48,939 nucleotides of DNA from Pseudanabaena sp. FACHB-2040 (GTDB lineage Bacteria > Cyanobacteriota > Cyanobacteriia > Phormidesmidales > Phormidesmidaceae), in contig NZ_JACJQO010000042.1 of NCBI RefSeq assembly GCF_014696715.1, forward strand, positions 1-48,939, given 5' to 3'. The notes under the pieces are model-generated. The model did not search any database. It was not told the DNA's origin and worked only from the letters and a program-made list of their open reading frames with translations. Below, in pieces: positions 24,583 through 30,465 of this stretch (position 1 is the stretch's first letter; each line of letters opens with the position of its first letter). The translations under genes were made by a program, and so were the position numbers.

Positions 24583-24740
24583 TATCTCCTCCAAATGAAC
24601 AGATCTGACTGAGCTTTTTTCCAGTCCTGATGGCCAGAGCGAGGGACGTTGACCACAACGGGACCATCAGGGGTTTGAGCGATCATTTCGCGGATGCAGG
24701 GCACCTCACGGATCAAAACGACAGGGGCTTGTGGGGGCAT
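24582..24740 (-). CDS. Small hypothetical early protein
   Basis: 52 aa from the ATG at 24740, 10 nt after the stop of the gene before it. The sequence PPQAPVVLIREVPCIREMIA then QTPDGPVVVNVPRSGHQDW has no recognised family. An upstream in-frame extension to 24839 would overlap the neighbouring gene in another frame and is unlikely. Confidence 0.4.
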   Translation of the reverse strand: MPPQAPVVLIREVPCIREMIAQTPDGPVVVNVPRSGHQDWKKAQSDLFIWRR

Positions 24741-24750
24741 AGTTGTAGGT

Positions 24751-24897
24751 TCAACTTTTAGCTTGGCTTGTGATGCGTTGGCGGGTAAGCACGTTGCCGT
24801 TGGCGTCAACTTTGTAGGTGAAGGCCTTGGGGTCGCCACCGAGGAAAAAGTGGGTGACGTAGGCTCTTTGAGTCTCGTTCAAGTCTTCGTAAAACAT
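24751..24897 (-). CDS. Small hypothetical early protein, 48 aa
   Basis: ATG at 24897 and stop at 24751. The product begins MFYEDLNETQRAYVTHFFLG followed by GDPKAFTYKVDANGNVLT; the balanced composition and the fit between its neighbours argue for a real gene. It lies between the Rad52-like gene and the 52-aa gene in the leftward operon. Function unknown. Confidence 0.45.
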   Translation of the reverse strand: MFYEDLNETQRAYVTHFFLGGDPKAFTYKVDANGNVLTRQRITSQAKS

Positions 24898-24924
24898 ATT
24901 GGGTGAAATAAAGTTGCGGGGAAT

Positions 24925-25374
24925 CTAGGCAGTTCCTTGGGCCTGGCGCACCCAGGCGATCAGCTTTTGCTGCCACTGGCGGTCTCTCTGCTGGTGCAGG
25001 TAGACGCCGATGCCAAACAGCTCGCAGGCTGAGCGAATAGCGTCGGCGGTGGCCCGTTCGATGGGGTCACCCTGGGCCATGTCGTTGCCGTCTCTGCTGA
25101 TCAGCTCGTGCTCGGCTGAACCTGGGGCCTGGCGGGGCACTCCGCAGATGGTTAGGGTGCAGCGGATCACGCAAAACCGCTTGTCTTCATGCACCAGGAA
25201 GATGGGGTCTGAAAATGCGATCGCCCAGTCTTCGGGGCAAATCTGGTCAAGGTAGGCCAGCAGGCTCCTCCAAGGGATGAAGACCCACTGCCCGCCACCG
25301 GGCAGCTTGCGAATCCGGTGAACCTCTGGAGGCAGCTTGGCAGTGAGCTTAGGCAGGACTTCAGTGAGTTTCAT
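24925..25374 (-). CDS. Putative Rad52-like single-strand annealing protein
   Basis: 149 aa. The plan is that of compact Sak/Rad52 annealing proteins: a basic start (RIRKLPGGGQWVFIPWRSLL), a strand region with ICPEDWAIAFSDPIF and KRFCVIRCTLTICGV, and the highly typical GDPIERATADAIRSACELFG followed by IGVYLHQQ. This binds single-stranded DNA and anneals ends, serving recombination or concatemer formation. It is the only recombination gene recognised in the early operon; no exonuclease partner is seen next to it. A short gene overlaps its start by 14 nt. Confidence 0.7.
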   Translation of the reverse strand: MKLTEVLPKLTAKLPPEVHRIRKLPGGGQWVFIPWRSLLAYLDQICPEDWAIAFSDPIFLVHEDKRFCVIRCTLTICGVPRQAPGSAEHELISRDGNDMAQGDPIERATADAIRSACELFGIGVYLHQQRDRQWQQKLIAWVRQAQGTA

Positions 25375-25540
25375 TGGTCTTCTCCTGGCGAAAATCTTTG
25401 GTCAGTTCGTCAACAACTCGCGCCTGCTCTTGAAGCCAAACGGCGCGGTGGATGGCCTGCTGCTGGGTGAGTGTCGGATCAGCTTTCCGAAGCCGGTTGG
25501 CTATGGCCTGTGTTTGTCGGGAAACTTGAGGCTCGGTCAT
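25361..25540 (-). CDS. Small helical protein paralogous to the 43-aa gene at 34322
   Basis: 59 aa, ATG at 25540, overlapping the Rad52-like gene by 14 nt. It reads MTEPQVSRQTQAIANRLRKA followed by DPTLTQQQAIHRAVWL. The segment aligns with QSASPELTARQARRRAVWL of the gene at 34322-34453, so the two are related. It may be a small DNA-bound or protein-interacting helix. Not recognised as any named family. Confidence 0.5.
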   Translation of the reverse strand: MTEPQVSRQTQAIANRLRKADPTLTQQQAIHRAVWLQEQARVVDELTKDFRQEKTNETH

Positions 25541-25602
25541 TTTTCAATTGCTGTAGGGAGTGCTGGAGTGAGGCGAAGGGCGGGGCGGCCCGCCCGTGGG
25601 AT

Positions 25603-25998
25603 TTAGCAGTCAGTTAGCGGCTGCGGGTCGCGCTCGGTCCAGCTCCAGTTCACGGTGTTGGCAGACTGGGTAGCGTAGACAATTTGGCCTTGGCTGTCGC
25701 GGGGGCGTCGGCCCAGTTCGCGCAGGTAGCCCTCCAGATAGGGGCGGTTGAGGAATCGGATTGCATTGCCAAAGGCGGCATCGCAGCTGCCCCAGCAGCG
25801 CCACTCGGTCTCATCCATGACAGCGTCACGCTCGTCGATGGCGATGCGCAGGGTGACCTCCTGAGTGGAGGGTGCGATCGCATTGAGCCGGGCCAGCAGC
25901 TGCTCGATATCAGGCTCGGTGTCGCGGCCAGAGCCACGGTTAATGCCGGGAGCTGCGACGGCGGTAGAACTTGCGATCGCGGGAAATGTTGATACCAT
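25603..25998 (-). CDS. First gene of the leftward early operon, unassigned
   Basis: 131 aa from the ATG at 25998, with GGAG about 13 nt upstream. An in-frame GTG at 26097 would add 33 residues read through the leader hairpin, but its AGGAGG is only 1 nt away. Features: a serine/alanine start, EVTLRIAIDERDAVMDETEW, then RCWGSCDAAFGNAIRF and LEGYLRELGRRPRDSQG. A role next to annealing proteins, such as a host-takeover protein, is possible. No family recognised. Confidence 0.5.
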   Translation of the reverse strand: MVSTFPAIASSTAVAAPGINRGSGRDTEPDIEQLLARLNAIAPSTQEVTLRIAIDERDAVMDETEWRCWGSCDAAFGNAIRFLNRPYLEGYLRELGRRPRDSQGQIVYATQSANTVNWSWTERDPQPLTDC

Positions 25999-26030
25999 TT
26001 GAGTTGAAACTCCATCGATGTGGTTTTCGC

Positions 26031-26071
26031 AAAACCCCCGCCGACGCCCTGGAAAAGCTGGTGGGGGTTTT
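26031..26071 (-). terminator. Leader hairpin of the leftward early operon (possible attenuator)
   Basis: AAAACCCCCGCC (26031-26042) pairs with GGTGGGGGTTTT (26060-26071), a 12-bp stem with T runs on both strands. On the plus strand it is perfect with one G-U. On the minus strand there is one mismatch. It lies between the early promoter and the first gene, so it could terminate early transcripts unless read through, as an attenuator or antitermination target. Confidence 0.6.
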
Positions 26072-26102
26072 GTTGTGTGAGCGGTTAGGTGGCTCACACC
26101 TC

Positions 26103-26155
26103 CTATTGTCTACAATAGATTGTAGATTGTCAATGCCCTATAATAGGCTATTGAC
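26103..26155. promoter_or_regulatory. Operator region between divergent early genes
   Basis: CTATTGT-CT-ACAATAG (26103-26118) is a perfect palindrome. GTCAAT (26129-26134) and ATTGAC (26150-26155) form a larger dyad around CCTATAATAGG (26137-26147). The half-site CTATTG recurs, so several dimers of one regulator may bind. The sites overlap both promoters, as expected for a lysis-lysogeny switch. Confidence 0.65.
26105..26133 (-). promoter_or_regulatory. Leftward early promoter
   Basis: On the minus strand TTGACA (26133-26128) and GACAAT (26110-26105) are 17 bp apart. The -35 is consensus and the -10 matches 4 of 6. It is followed by AGGAGG and the leader hairpin. It is covered by the CTATTG operators. 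Confidence 0.6.
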
Positions 26156-26179
26156 TAATACTAGTTAACTGTTTATGAT
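26151..26179 (+). promoter_or_regulatory. Rightward promoter of the regulator gene
   Basis: TTGACT (26151-26156) and TATGAT (26174-26179) are separated by exactly 17 bp. The -35 overlaps the operator ATTGAC, which suits autoregulation. Confidence 0.75.
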
Positions 26180-26213
26180 TGCCTCACAAAGACTGATAAT
26201 TCGGGAGGCGATT

Positions 26214-26450
26214 ATGACGGCTGCGTTGATGGCGACTATTGATATTTCTGCGTTTTGGCCTGAGGCCAAGACAGTAAACGCTGTGTACGTGGAGTATGGG
26301 CCTAAATTTGGCCTCAATGCTTACACGCTCAAGAAGGCTAAAGAGGGGGATTTGGAGAGCGCAAAGATGGACAACCTGCTGGCTCTGCGACGGCTGTGCA
26401 GCGAATGGGCAGGGCGCGAAGTCTCTCTAGACGAAATTGTCAGGAGCTAG
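26214..26450 (+). CDS. Small Cro/CI-like regulator
   Basis: 78 aa from the ATG at 26214, preceded by GGGAGG. It contains TVNAVYVEYGPKFGLNAYTL followed by KKAKEGDLESAKMDNLLALR and CSEWAGREVSLDEIV: a compact helix-turn-helix like XRE family regulators, lacking any peptidase or dimerisation domain. It is divergent from the early operon and borders palindromic operators, so it is the best candidate for the phage switch protein. The small size resembles Cro more than CI. It could be assisted by another repressor. Confidence 0.65.
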   Translation: MTAALMATIDISAFWPEAKTVNAVYVEYGPKFGLNAYTLKKAKEGDLESAKMDNLLALRRLCSEWAGREVSLDEIVRS

Positions 26451-26452
26451 GC

Positions 26453-26554
26453 CGTGCTTAAGCACGACTCGGTGGGCCGCTCCGAGCTGCGCCCCTAATT
26501 TTTCCGCCGCATCGGAATGAGGCACTAGCCCCCGGCACTCGCTGGGGGCTAGTG
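26453..26554. other. Palindrome and hairpin downstream of the regulator
   Basis: CGTGCTTAAGCACG (26453-26466) is a perfect 14-bp palindrome; its core TGCTTAAGCACG recurs at 39552. CACTAGCCCCC (26523-26533) pairs perfectly with GGGGGCTAGTG (26544-26554), but no T tract follows on the plus strand. They insulate the early switch from gpD. Confidence 0.5.
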
Positions 26555-26559
26555 CTGCA

Positions 26560-26573
26560 GGGGCACTCTGAAG
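26560..26573 (+). promoter_or_regulatory. Late-type motif before gpD
   Basis: GGGGCACTCTGAAG lies 35 nt before the gpD start. It resembles GGGCACTCTGAGG at 15969. It restarts late transcription after the leftward early operon. Confidence 0.5.
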
Positions 26574-26594
26574 CCATCCCACACCGCTCCTGCT

Positions 26595-27617
26595 ATGCCC
26601 CGCGCCGCCGTCTTTAAGCTCACTTACCTGGGCACCGACATCACCAACGAGATCAACCCGCTGACCCTCCAGATTGCCTACACGGACAACCTGGAGGGGG
26701 AGGCCGATGACCTGGCCATTGCGCTGCTCAACTCTGACCTGCGGTGGCTCGATACGTGGTTGCCCGCCGAGGGTGATCGCGTGGCCTTGGAGCTGGGCTA
26801 TGAGGGTGAGGCGCGTCTAGGGCCGGTGCAGTTTGAGGTGGATGAGCCAGAGTGGTCGGGTATGCCTGACGGGTTCAAGTTGCAGGCGCAGGCGGTGCCG
26901 CTGACCTCCAGTTTGAGGGAGCGCCGCAGTCAGGCTTACGAGAACACGACCCTGCGTGCGATCGCAAGCCGAATTGCTGAAAAGCACGGCCTGGAGCTGG
27001 TTGGCGAGATTCCTAACATCAGGTTCAAGCGCCTGTCACAGTCGGAGCAGACCGATCTCGAGTTTTTGCGCGAGACGGCGGCTGAATACGGCCTGCTGTT
27101 CAAAATTGAGGGCACCACGCGCCTGGTATTTTTTCAAGAGAGCGACCTGGAGGCGGCAGCGCCGGTGCTCACCGTCAAGCGCACTGAGATGGCCAACTAC
27201 CGGCTCAGACGGAGCGCGTCGGGCACCTACAAGGCGGCCACCGTGAGCTACCAGAACGCTGAGAGCGGCGAGTTCATCGAGGTCACGATTGACCTCAACG
27301 GAGCCGAGGTGCCCAAGCCCAAGGATGGGCAGGAGGGTGCGATCGCGAGTGAGTCGATCCTGCGTATCCGCGAACGGGTGGAGAGCCGGGCCCAGGCTCG
27401 ATTAAAAGCGGTGGCTGCCCTCAAGCGGGCCAACAGTGCGCGGGTGGAGCTGGACTTTGAGGCTGAGGGCAATGTGCTCTTTGCGGCGGGCAGCTGCTTC
27501 ACCTTGGAGGGTTTCAAACGGCTCGACGGCAAGTATCTGCTCAGCCGGGTGCGGCACCAGCTCGATAAGGGCCGAGGCTATCGGTGCAGCGTGGAGGCGC
27601 GGAAAGTCGAGGGCTGA
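26595..27617 (+). CDS. D: Baseplate hub protein gpD
   Basis: 340 aa. Typical of P2 gpD/VgrG-like hub: N-terminal ITNEINPLTLQIAYTDNLEG and EADDLAIALLNSDLRW, then AENTTLRAIASRIAE-like segment (YENTTLRAIASRIAEKHGLE), the aromatic stretch SQSEQTDLEFLRETAAEYGL, and the C-terminal FTLEGFKRLDGKYLLSRVRH. It forms the trimer linking tube and spike. It is separated from gpX by the leftward operon, an unusual arrangement. Confidence 0.9.
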   Translation: MPRAAVFKLTYLGTDITNEINPLTLQIAYTDNLEGEADDLAIALLNSDLRWLDTWLPAEGDRVALELGYEGEARLGPVQFEVDEPEWSGMPDGFKLQAQAVPLTSSLRERRSQAYENTTLRAIASRIAEKHGLELVGEIPNIRFKRLSQSEQTDLEFLRETAAEYGLLFKIEGTTRLVFFQESDLEAAAPVLTVKRTEMANYRLRRSASGTYKAATVSYQNAESGEFIEVTIDLNGAEVPKPKDGQEGAIASESILRIRERVESRAQARLKAVAALKRANSARVELDFEAEGNVLFAAGSCFTLEGFKRLDGKYLLSRVRHQLDKGRGYRCSVEARKVEG

Positions 27618-27623
27618 GCCTCA

Positions 27624-27636
27624 GGGAACTTTAAAG
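27624..27636 (+). promoter_or_regulatory. Late-type motif before FHA-EAL operon
   Basis: GGGAACTTTAAAG lies 54 nt before the chosen ATG of the FHA gene (or 15 nt before a GTG at 27639). It is the most divergent copy, sharing GGGAAC with the others. Confidence 0.4.
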
Positions 27637-27677
27637 GTGTGGCAAGTGTGCCATCGCTCCATCCACCCTCAGCACCA

Positions 27678-28262
27678 ATGGCCAGACTTGCCTGTTATTT
27701 CGTCGCTTCGACCCGCCCGCGCATTCTCGATACGGATCAGGCTCCAGAAGGTAAGTCCCCCTGGACTGTGGGCCGGTCTCCTGAGAGCCAAATCACCTTC
27801 CACAAACCAACCGTCTCCAAAGCTCATGCCCTAATTCGCTACTTTGAAGAGGTAAGGGCTTGGCAGCTTTTGGATTGTGGCAGCCTCAACGGCACGTTCG
27901 TTAATGGCGAGCGGATCGCCCCTTCTCAATGGCGAAACCTGATGGAAGGGGACACAATCGACTTTGGCACCATTGCAGCTCGCGTTCGCATCTCTTTTGA
28001 TGATGATGAAACCCTGCATACCATCGCTGAAGACGAGACGCCAACCTGCAATTTGAAGCCGGCCCTAACTCCGGCTGTTGGTCCAAAGCCAGAGCCAACT
28101 GTTCAACAGGGTGCCGGAGACAAAAGCAAGATGCCGTGGGCGTTGGCTGCGGATGCTCTCGACTGGCTGCAGTCGCCCATCTCTCTGTCGGGAGCAATGT
28201 ACCGACTCCTCGTGTTACTGGCTTTCCTGACGGCTATGGTCGTAGTCGTAATCCACAAATGA
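27678..28262 (+). CDS. FHA-domain membrane protein
   Basis: 194 aa from the ATG at 27678; a GTG at 27639 would add 13 residues. The FHA domain fills residues ~5-110 with all key residues: G32-R33 (VGRSPE), S47-x-x-H50 (TVSKAH) and N71-G-T-F-V-N76-G (LNGTFVNG). FHA binds phospho-threonine. A Pro-rich linker (residues 115-150) follows and a single C-terminal hydrophobic helix at about 174-192 (YRLLVLLAFLTAMVVVVI), so it is probably tail-anchored. The stop overlaps the start of the EAL gene (ATGA). In a prophage this pairing suggests a regulator that links a host Ser/Thr kinase to the EAL enzyme; this link is inferred. Confidence 0.8.
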   Translation: MARLACYFVASTRPRILDTDQAPEGKSPWTVGRSPESQITFHKPTVSKAHALIRYFEEVRAWQLLDCGSLNGTFVNGERIAPSQWRNLMEGDTIDFGTIAARVRISFDDDETLHTIAEDETPTCNLKPALTPAVGPKPEPTVQQGAGDKSKMPWALAADALDWLQSPISLSGAMYRLLVLLAFLTAMVVVVIHK

Positions 28263-29344
28263 TTTCAACTCTGGCTGCCGCGATCGCGCTGTGCCCTACT
28301 GCCGCTGCTGCCGTCAATAGCAGGGGGGTGATCTGGCTGTGCAATGAGCCCTTTGCGGCGCTGCTGGGGCACTCCAGAAGCGAAATTGAAGGGCAGGTAT
28401 GTTTGAGCGAACTGGCCCTCCTAGGGGAGCAGGCAGCGGCCCACAAGCAGCATCAGGCGCTGATGGCGGGCAGCGTGGAGAGCTATGAGCTGGACGGCCA
28501 CTGCTGCCGCCCAGACGGACAAAGTTTTTGGATGCATCTGGTGGTGGGGTGCTTCGACCATAGCTACTCGCTTGTGTTTGCCCACAGCATCACCCGGCAT
28601 CAGGAGGTGTCGGCCTTGGAAGTGCTTAAGGATGAGCTGTTGGAGGCAATCCGCTTGCGGCAGTTCGTCCTGTGGTATCAACCCATTGTCCACCTGGCTA
28701 CCGGCAGGATTTTGGCTCAGGAGGCGCTGGTGCGGTGGCAACACCCTAACGGCCTGCGCTACCCAAATTACTTTTTGCCCTTTGCCAGGCACCTGGGGCT
28801 GGAGACCTGGATCTGCCGTATCGTCTTGGGGCTGGCCGCAAAGCAGCTGCGGGCTTGGTCTGATACTGGCGAAACCTGGGCTGTGGCTGTCAATATTGAG
28901 CCCTCAACACTGGAGCTGGTGGCCTTTGAGGAGATGGTCGAGTTTGCAATCGCGCGCTACGGTGCCCCCGCAGACAGGCTGTGGCTAGAGATTGTGGAGA
29001 CTCAAAGTCTCGACATTGAGTCTCTGGTCGATAAGTTGAGGCGGTTGAGCAAGCGCCACCTGTTGGCCATCGACGATTTTGGTGCGGGCTATTCCAATCT
29101 GGGAGCAGTCACCCGCTATCCAGTGCAGGCACTCAAAATCGACAAGCACCTGATCAAAGGGGTGGACCACGATCCGGGCCTGCAAACGGTGGTGGGCACA
29201 GTTATTGTCATGGCTCACGAGTTGGGCCTAAAAGTCGTCGCTGAAGGTATTGAAACCGAGGCGGAGCTGCAGTGGCTTAAGACTTACGGCTGCGATTTCG
29301 GGCAAGGATTCTGGCTGGGCAGACCTGCGGCGGCGAAGCAGTAG
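28259..29344 (+). CDS. PAS-EAL cyclic-di-GMP phosphodiesterase
   Basis: 361 aa, coupled to the FHA gene by ATGA. A PAS-like sensor fills residues ~15-105 (FAALLGHSRSEIEGQ). The EAL domain (about 120-355) has the full catalytic set: E155 (QEALVRW), N212, E244 (LWLEIVET), D272-D273 (IDDFGAGYSNL), K293 (LKIDKH), E329/E332 (AEGIETE) and Q349 (GQGFWLG). It should hydrolyse c-di-GMP to pGpG. No GGDEF domain is present. It could push the host away from sessile behaviour, alter motility or control lysogeny. Its level may depend on the late-type signal before the operon. Confidence 0.88.
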   Translation: MISTLAAAIALCPTAAAAVNSRGVIWLCNEPFAALLGHSRSEIEGQVCLSELALLGEQAAAHKQHQALMAGSVESYELDGHCCRPDGQSFWMHLVVGCFDHSYSLVFAHSITRHQEVSALEVLKDELLEAIRLRQFVLWYQPIVHLATGRILAQEALVRWQHPNGLRYPNYFLPFARHLGLETWICRIVLGLAAKQLRAWSDTGETWAVAVNIEPSTLELVAFEEMVEFAIARYGAPADRLWLEIVETQSLDIESLVDKLRRLSKRHLLAIDDFGAGYSNLGAVTRYPVQALKIDKHLIKGVDHDPGLQTVVGTVIVMAHELGLKVVAEGIETEAELQWLKTYGCDFGQGFWLGRPAAAKQ

Positions 29345-29459
29345 GCAGCAAATCTACGCATGGCTCTGGCGGGCTGACTTAGAAATTCAGTAGTTGTCTC
29401 AATGGCACGGTCTAAAGCGCTACCGATGATAGGTTTAGCCACCTCGCCCCCGCCTCAGT

Positions 29460-30230
29460 ATGCGCCCGTCTACTCCCGCCGCTACGAACTGCCTCGAAGC
29501 TTTGATTGCTTACAAGCAAAACCCTTCAACCGAAGGCCGAAATAAATTGGTACGGCTCAATGCAGGCCTAGTGCGAAAAGTTGCACACCGCATCCTACAG
29601 CAGTGCAATGAGCCCTATGAAGACCTGGAGCAGATTGGTTACCTGGGCCTGATCCGGGCCATCGAGCGCTTCGATCCGACTCAGGGCTGCGCTTTCAGCT
29701 CGTTTGCGGTGCCCTACATTCGGGGGGACATGCTGCACTACCTGCGCGATCGCAGCGGCACCGTCAAAATCCCCCGCCGCTGGCAGGACTTGCAGAAGGA
29801 GGCGCAGAAACTGCAGCCGCAGCTGCAGCGGGTGCTGGGGCGCACGGCTGATGAGACTGAGCTGGCCCAGGCGCTGGGTGTGCCGGTGAGCGAGTGGCAG
29901 GAGGCTAAGTTCTCGAACAAAAATCGTCACCTCCTAAGCCTTGATGCCAGGGTAGGCGGACAGGATGATTCTGCGATTACGCTGGGAGAAACTCTCCCGG
30001 ATGCGAACTACCAAGTAATGCAAAAACTTGAGGAAGATCGGGCGCAACTGCAGCGAGCTATGCAGGGCTTGGAAGAGGGCACGCGCACTGTGATTGAGTT
30101 TGTGTTTTACAACGGTCTATCTCGAAAAGAGGTAGCTAAAAAAATTGGTGTTAGCCCTATGACGGTCAGCCGCAGACTTCAGGAAGGCCTGCAGCAAATG
30201 GCTTCATGCCTGGGCGCTGCTAAGGCATGA
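29460..30230 (+). CDS. Group-3 (SigF/SigB-like) sigma factor
   Basis: 256 aa. Region 2 spans residues ~25-105: NAGLVRKVAHRILQQCNEPY, then EDLEQIGYLGLIRAIERFDP, CAFSSFAVPYIRGDMLHYLR and RSGTVKIPRRWQDL, the cyanobacterial SigF pattern. Region 3 follows, then region 4 near the C-terminus with LSRKEVAKKIGVSPMTVSRR as the -35 reader. There is no region 1.1. A phage-borne group-3 sigma factor can redirect host RNA polymerase; the GGGAAC motif before the late genes is the obvious candidate target, since the -10 of SigB/SigF-type promoters often contains GGG. That link is inferred. Confidence 0.88.
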   Translation: MRPSTPAATNCLEALIAYKQNPSTEGRNKLVRLNAGLVRKVAHRILQQCNEPYEDLEQIGYLGLIRAIERFDPTQGCAFSSFAVPYIRGDMLHYLRDRSGTVKIPRRWQDLQKEAQKLQPQLQRVLGRTADETELAQALGVPVSEWQEAKFSNKNRHLLSLDARVGGQDDSAITLGETLPDANYQVMQKLEEDRAQLQRAMQGLEEGTRTVIEFVFYNGLSRKEVAKKIGVSPMTVSRRLQEGLQQMASCLGAAKA

Positions 30231-30305
30231 AAAAACCGCCCAGGAGAGGCGGCGTGGTGCGGTTTGTATGGGTTTCTCCTACTAAGAACCATGTGTGCCA
30301 GTCGG

Positions 30306-30457
30306 CTCAGGATGCCGCTTAAGCCAATTCAGGATGCTCAGGACGTTTCGCTCAGGATTTTCAGGATAGGACTCTCAGGACGGCTCAGGATGCCCATCCT
30401 GTCGATAATCCTGAGCCGTCCTGAGGGGTTTTCGGATTCCATCCTGAGTATCCTGAG
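30306..30457. repeat. Array of twelve TCAGGA octamers with reversed polarity
   Basis: Seven YTCAGGAY copies run forward (30306, 30328, 30337, 30351, 30360, 30374, 30384) and five run inverted (30396, 30408, 30418, 30441, 30450). The centre has an 18-bp perfect dyad, CTCAGGACGGCTCAGGAT (30374-30391) with its reverse complement at 30408-30425, spaced by 16 bp and then GGGGTTTT. It lies between convergent genes. It may be a binding array, a translocation guide, a centromere or a terminator. Confidence 0.75.
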
Positions 30458-30465
30458 CATTTTGC

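Noticed and set aside
30306-30457. CRISPR array
   Set aside because: Repeats are only 8 bp, spacers are 1-15 bp, orientation reverses in the middle and no cas gene is present.
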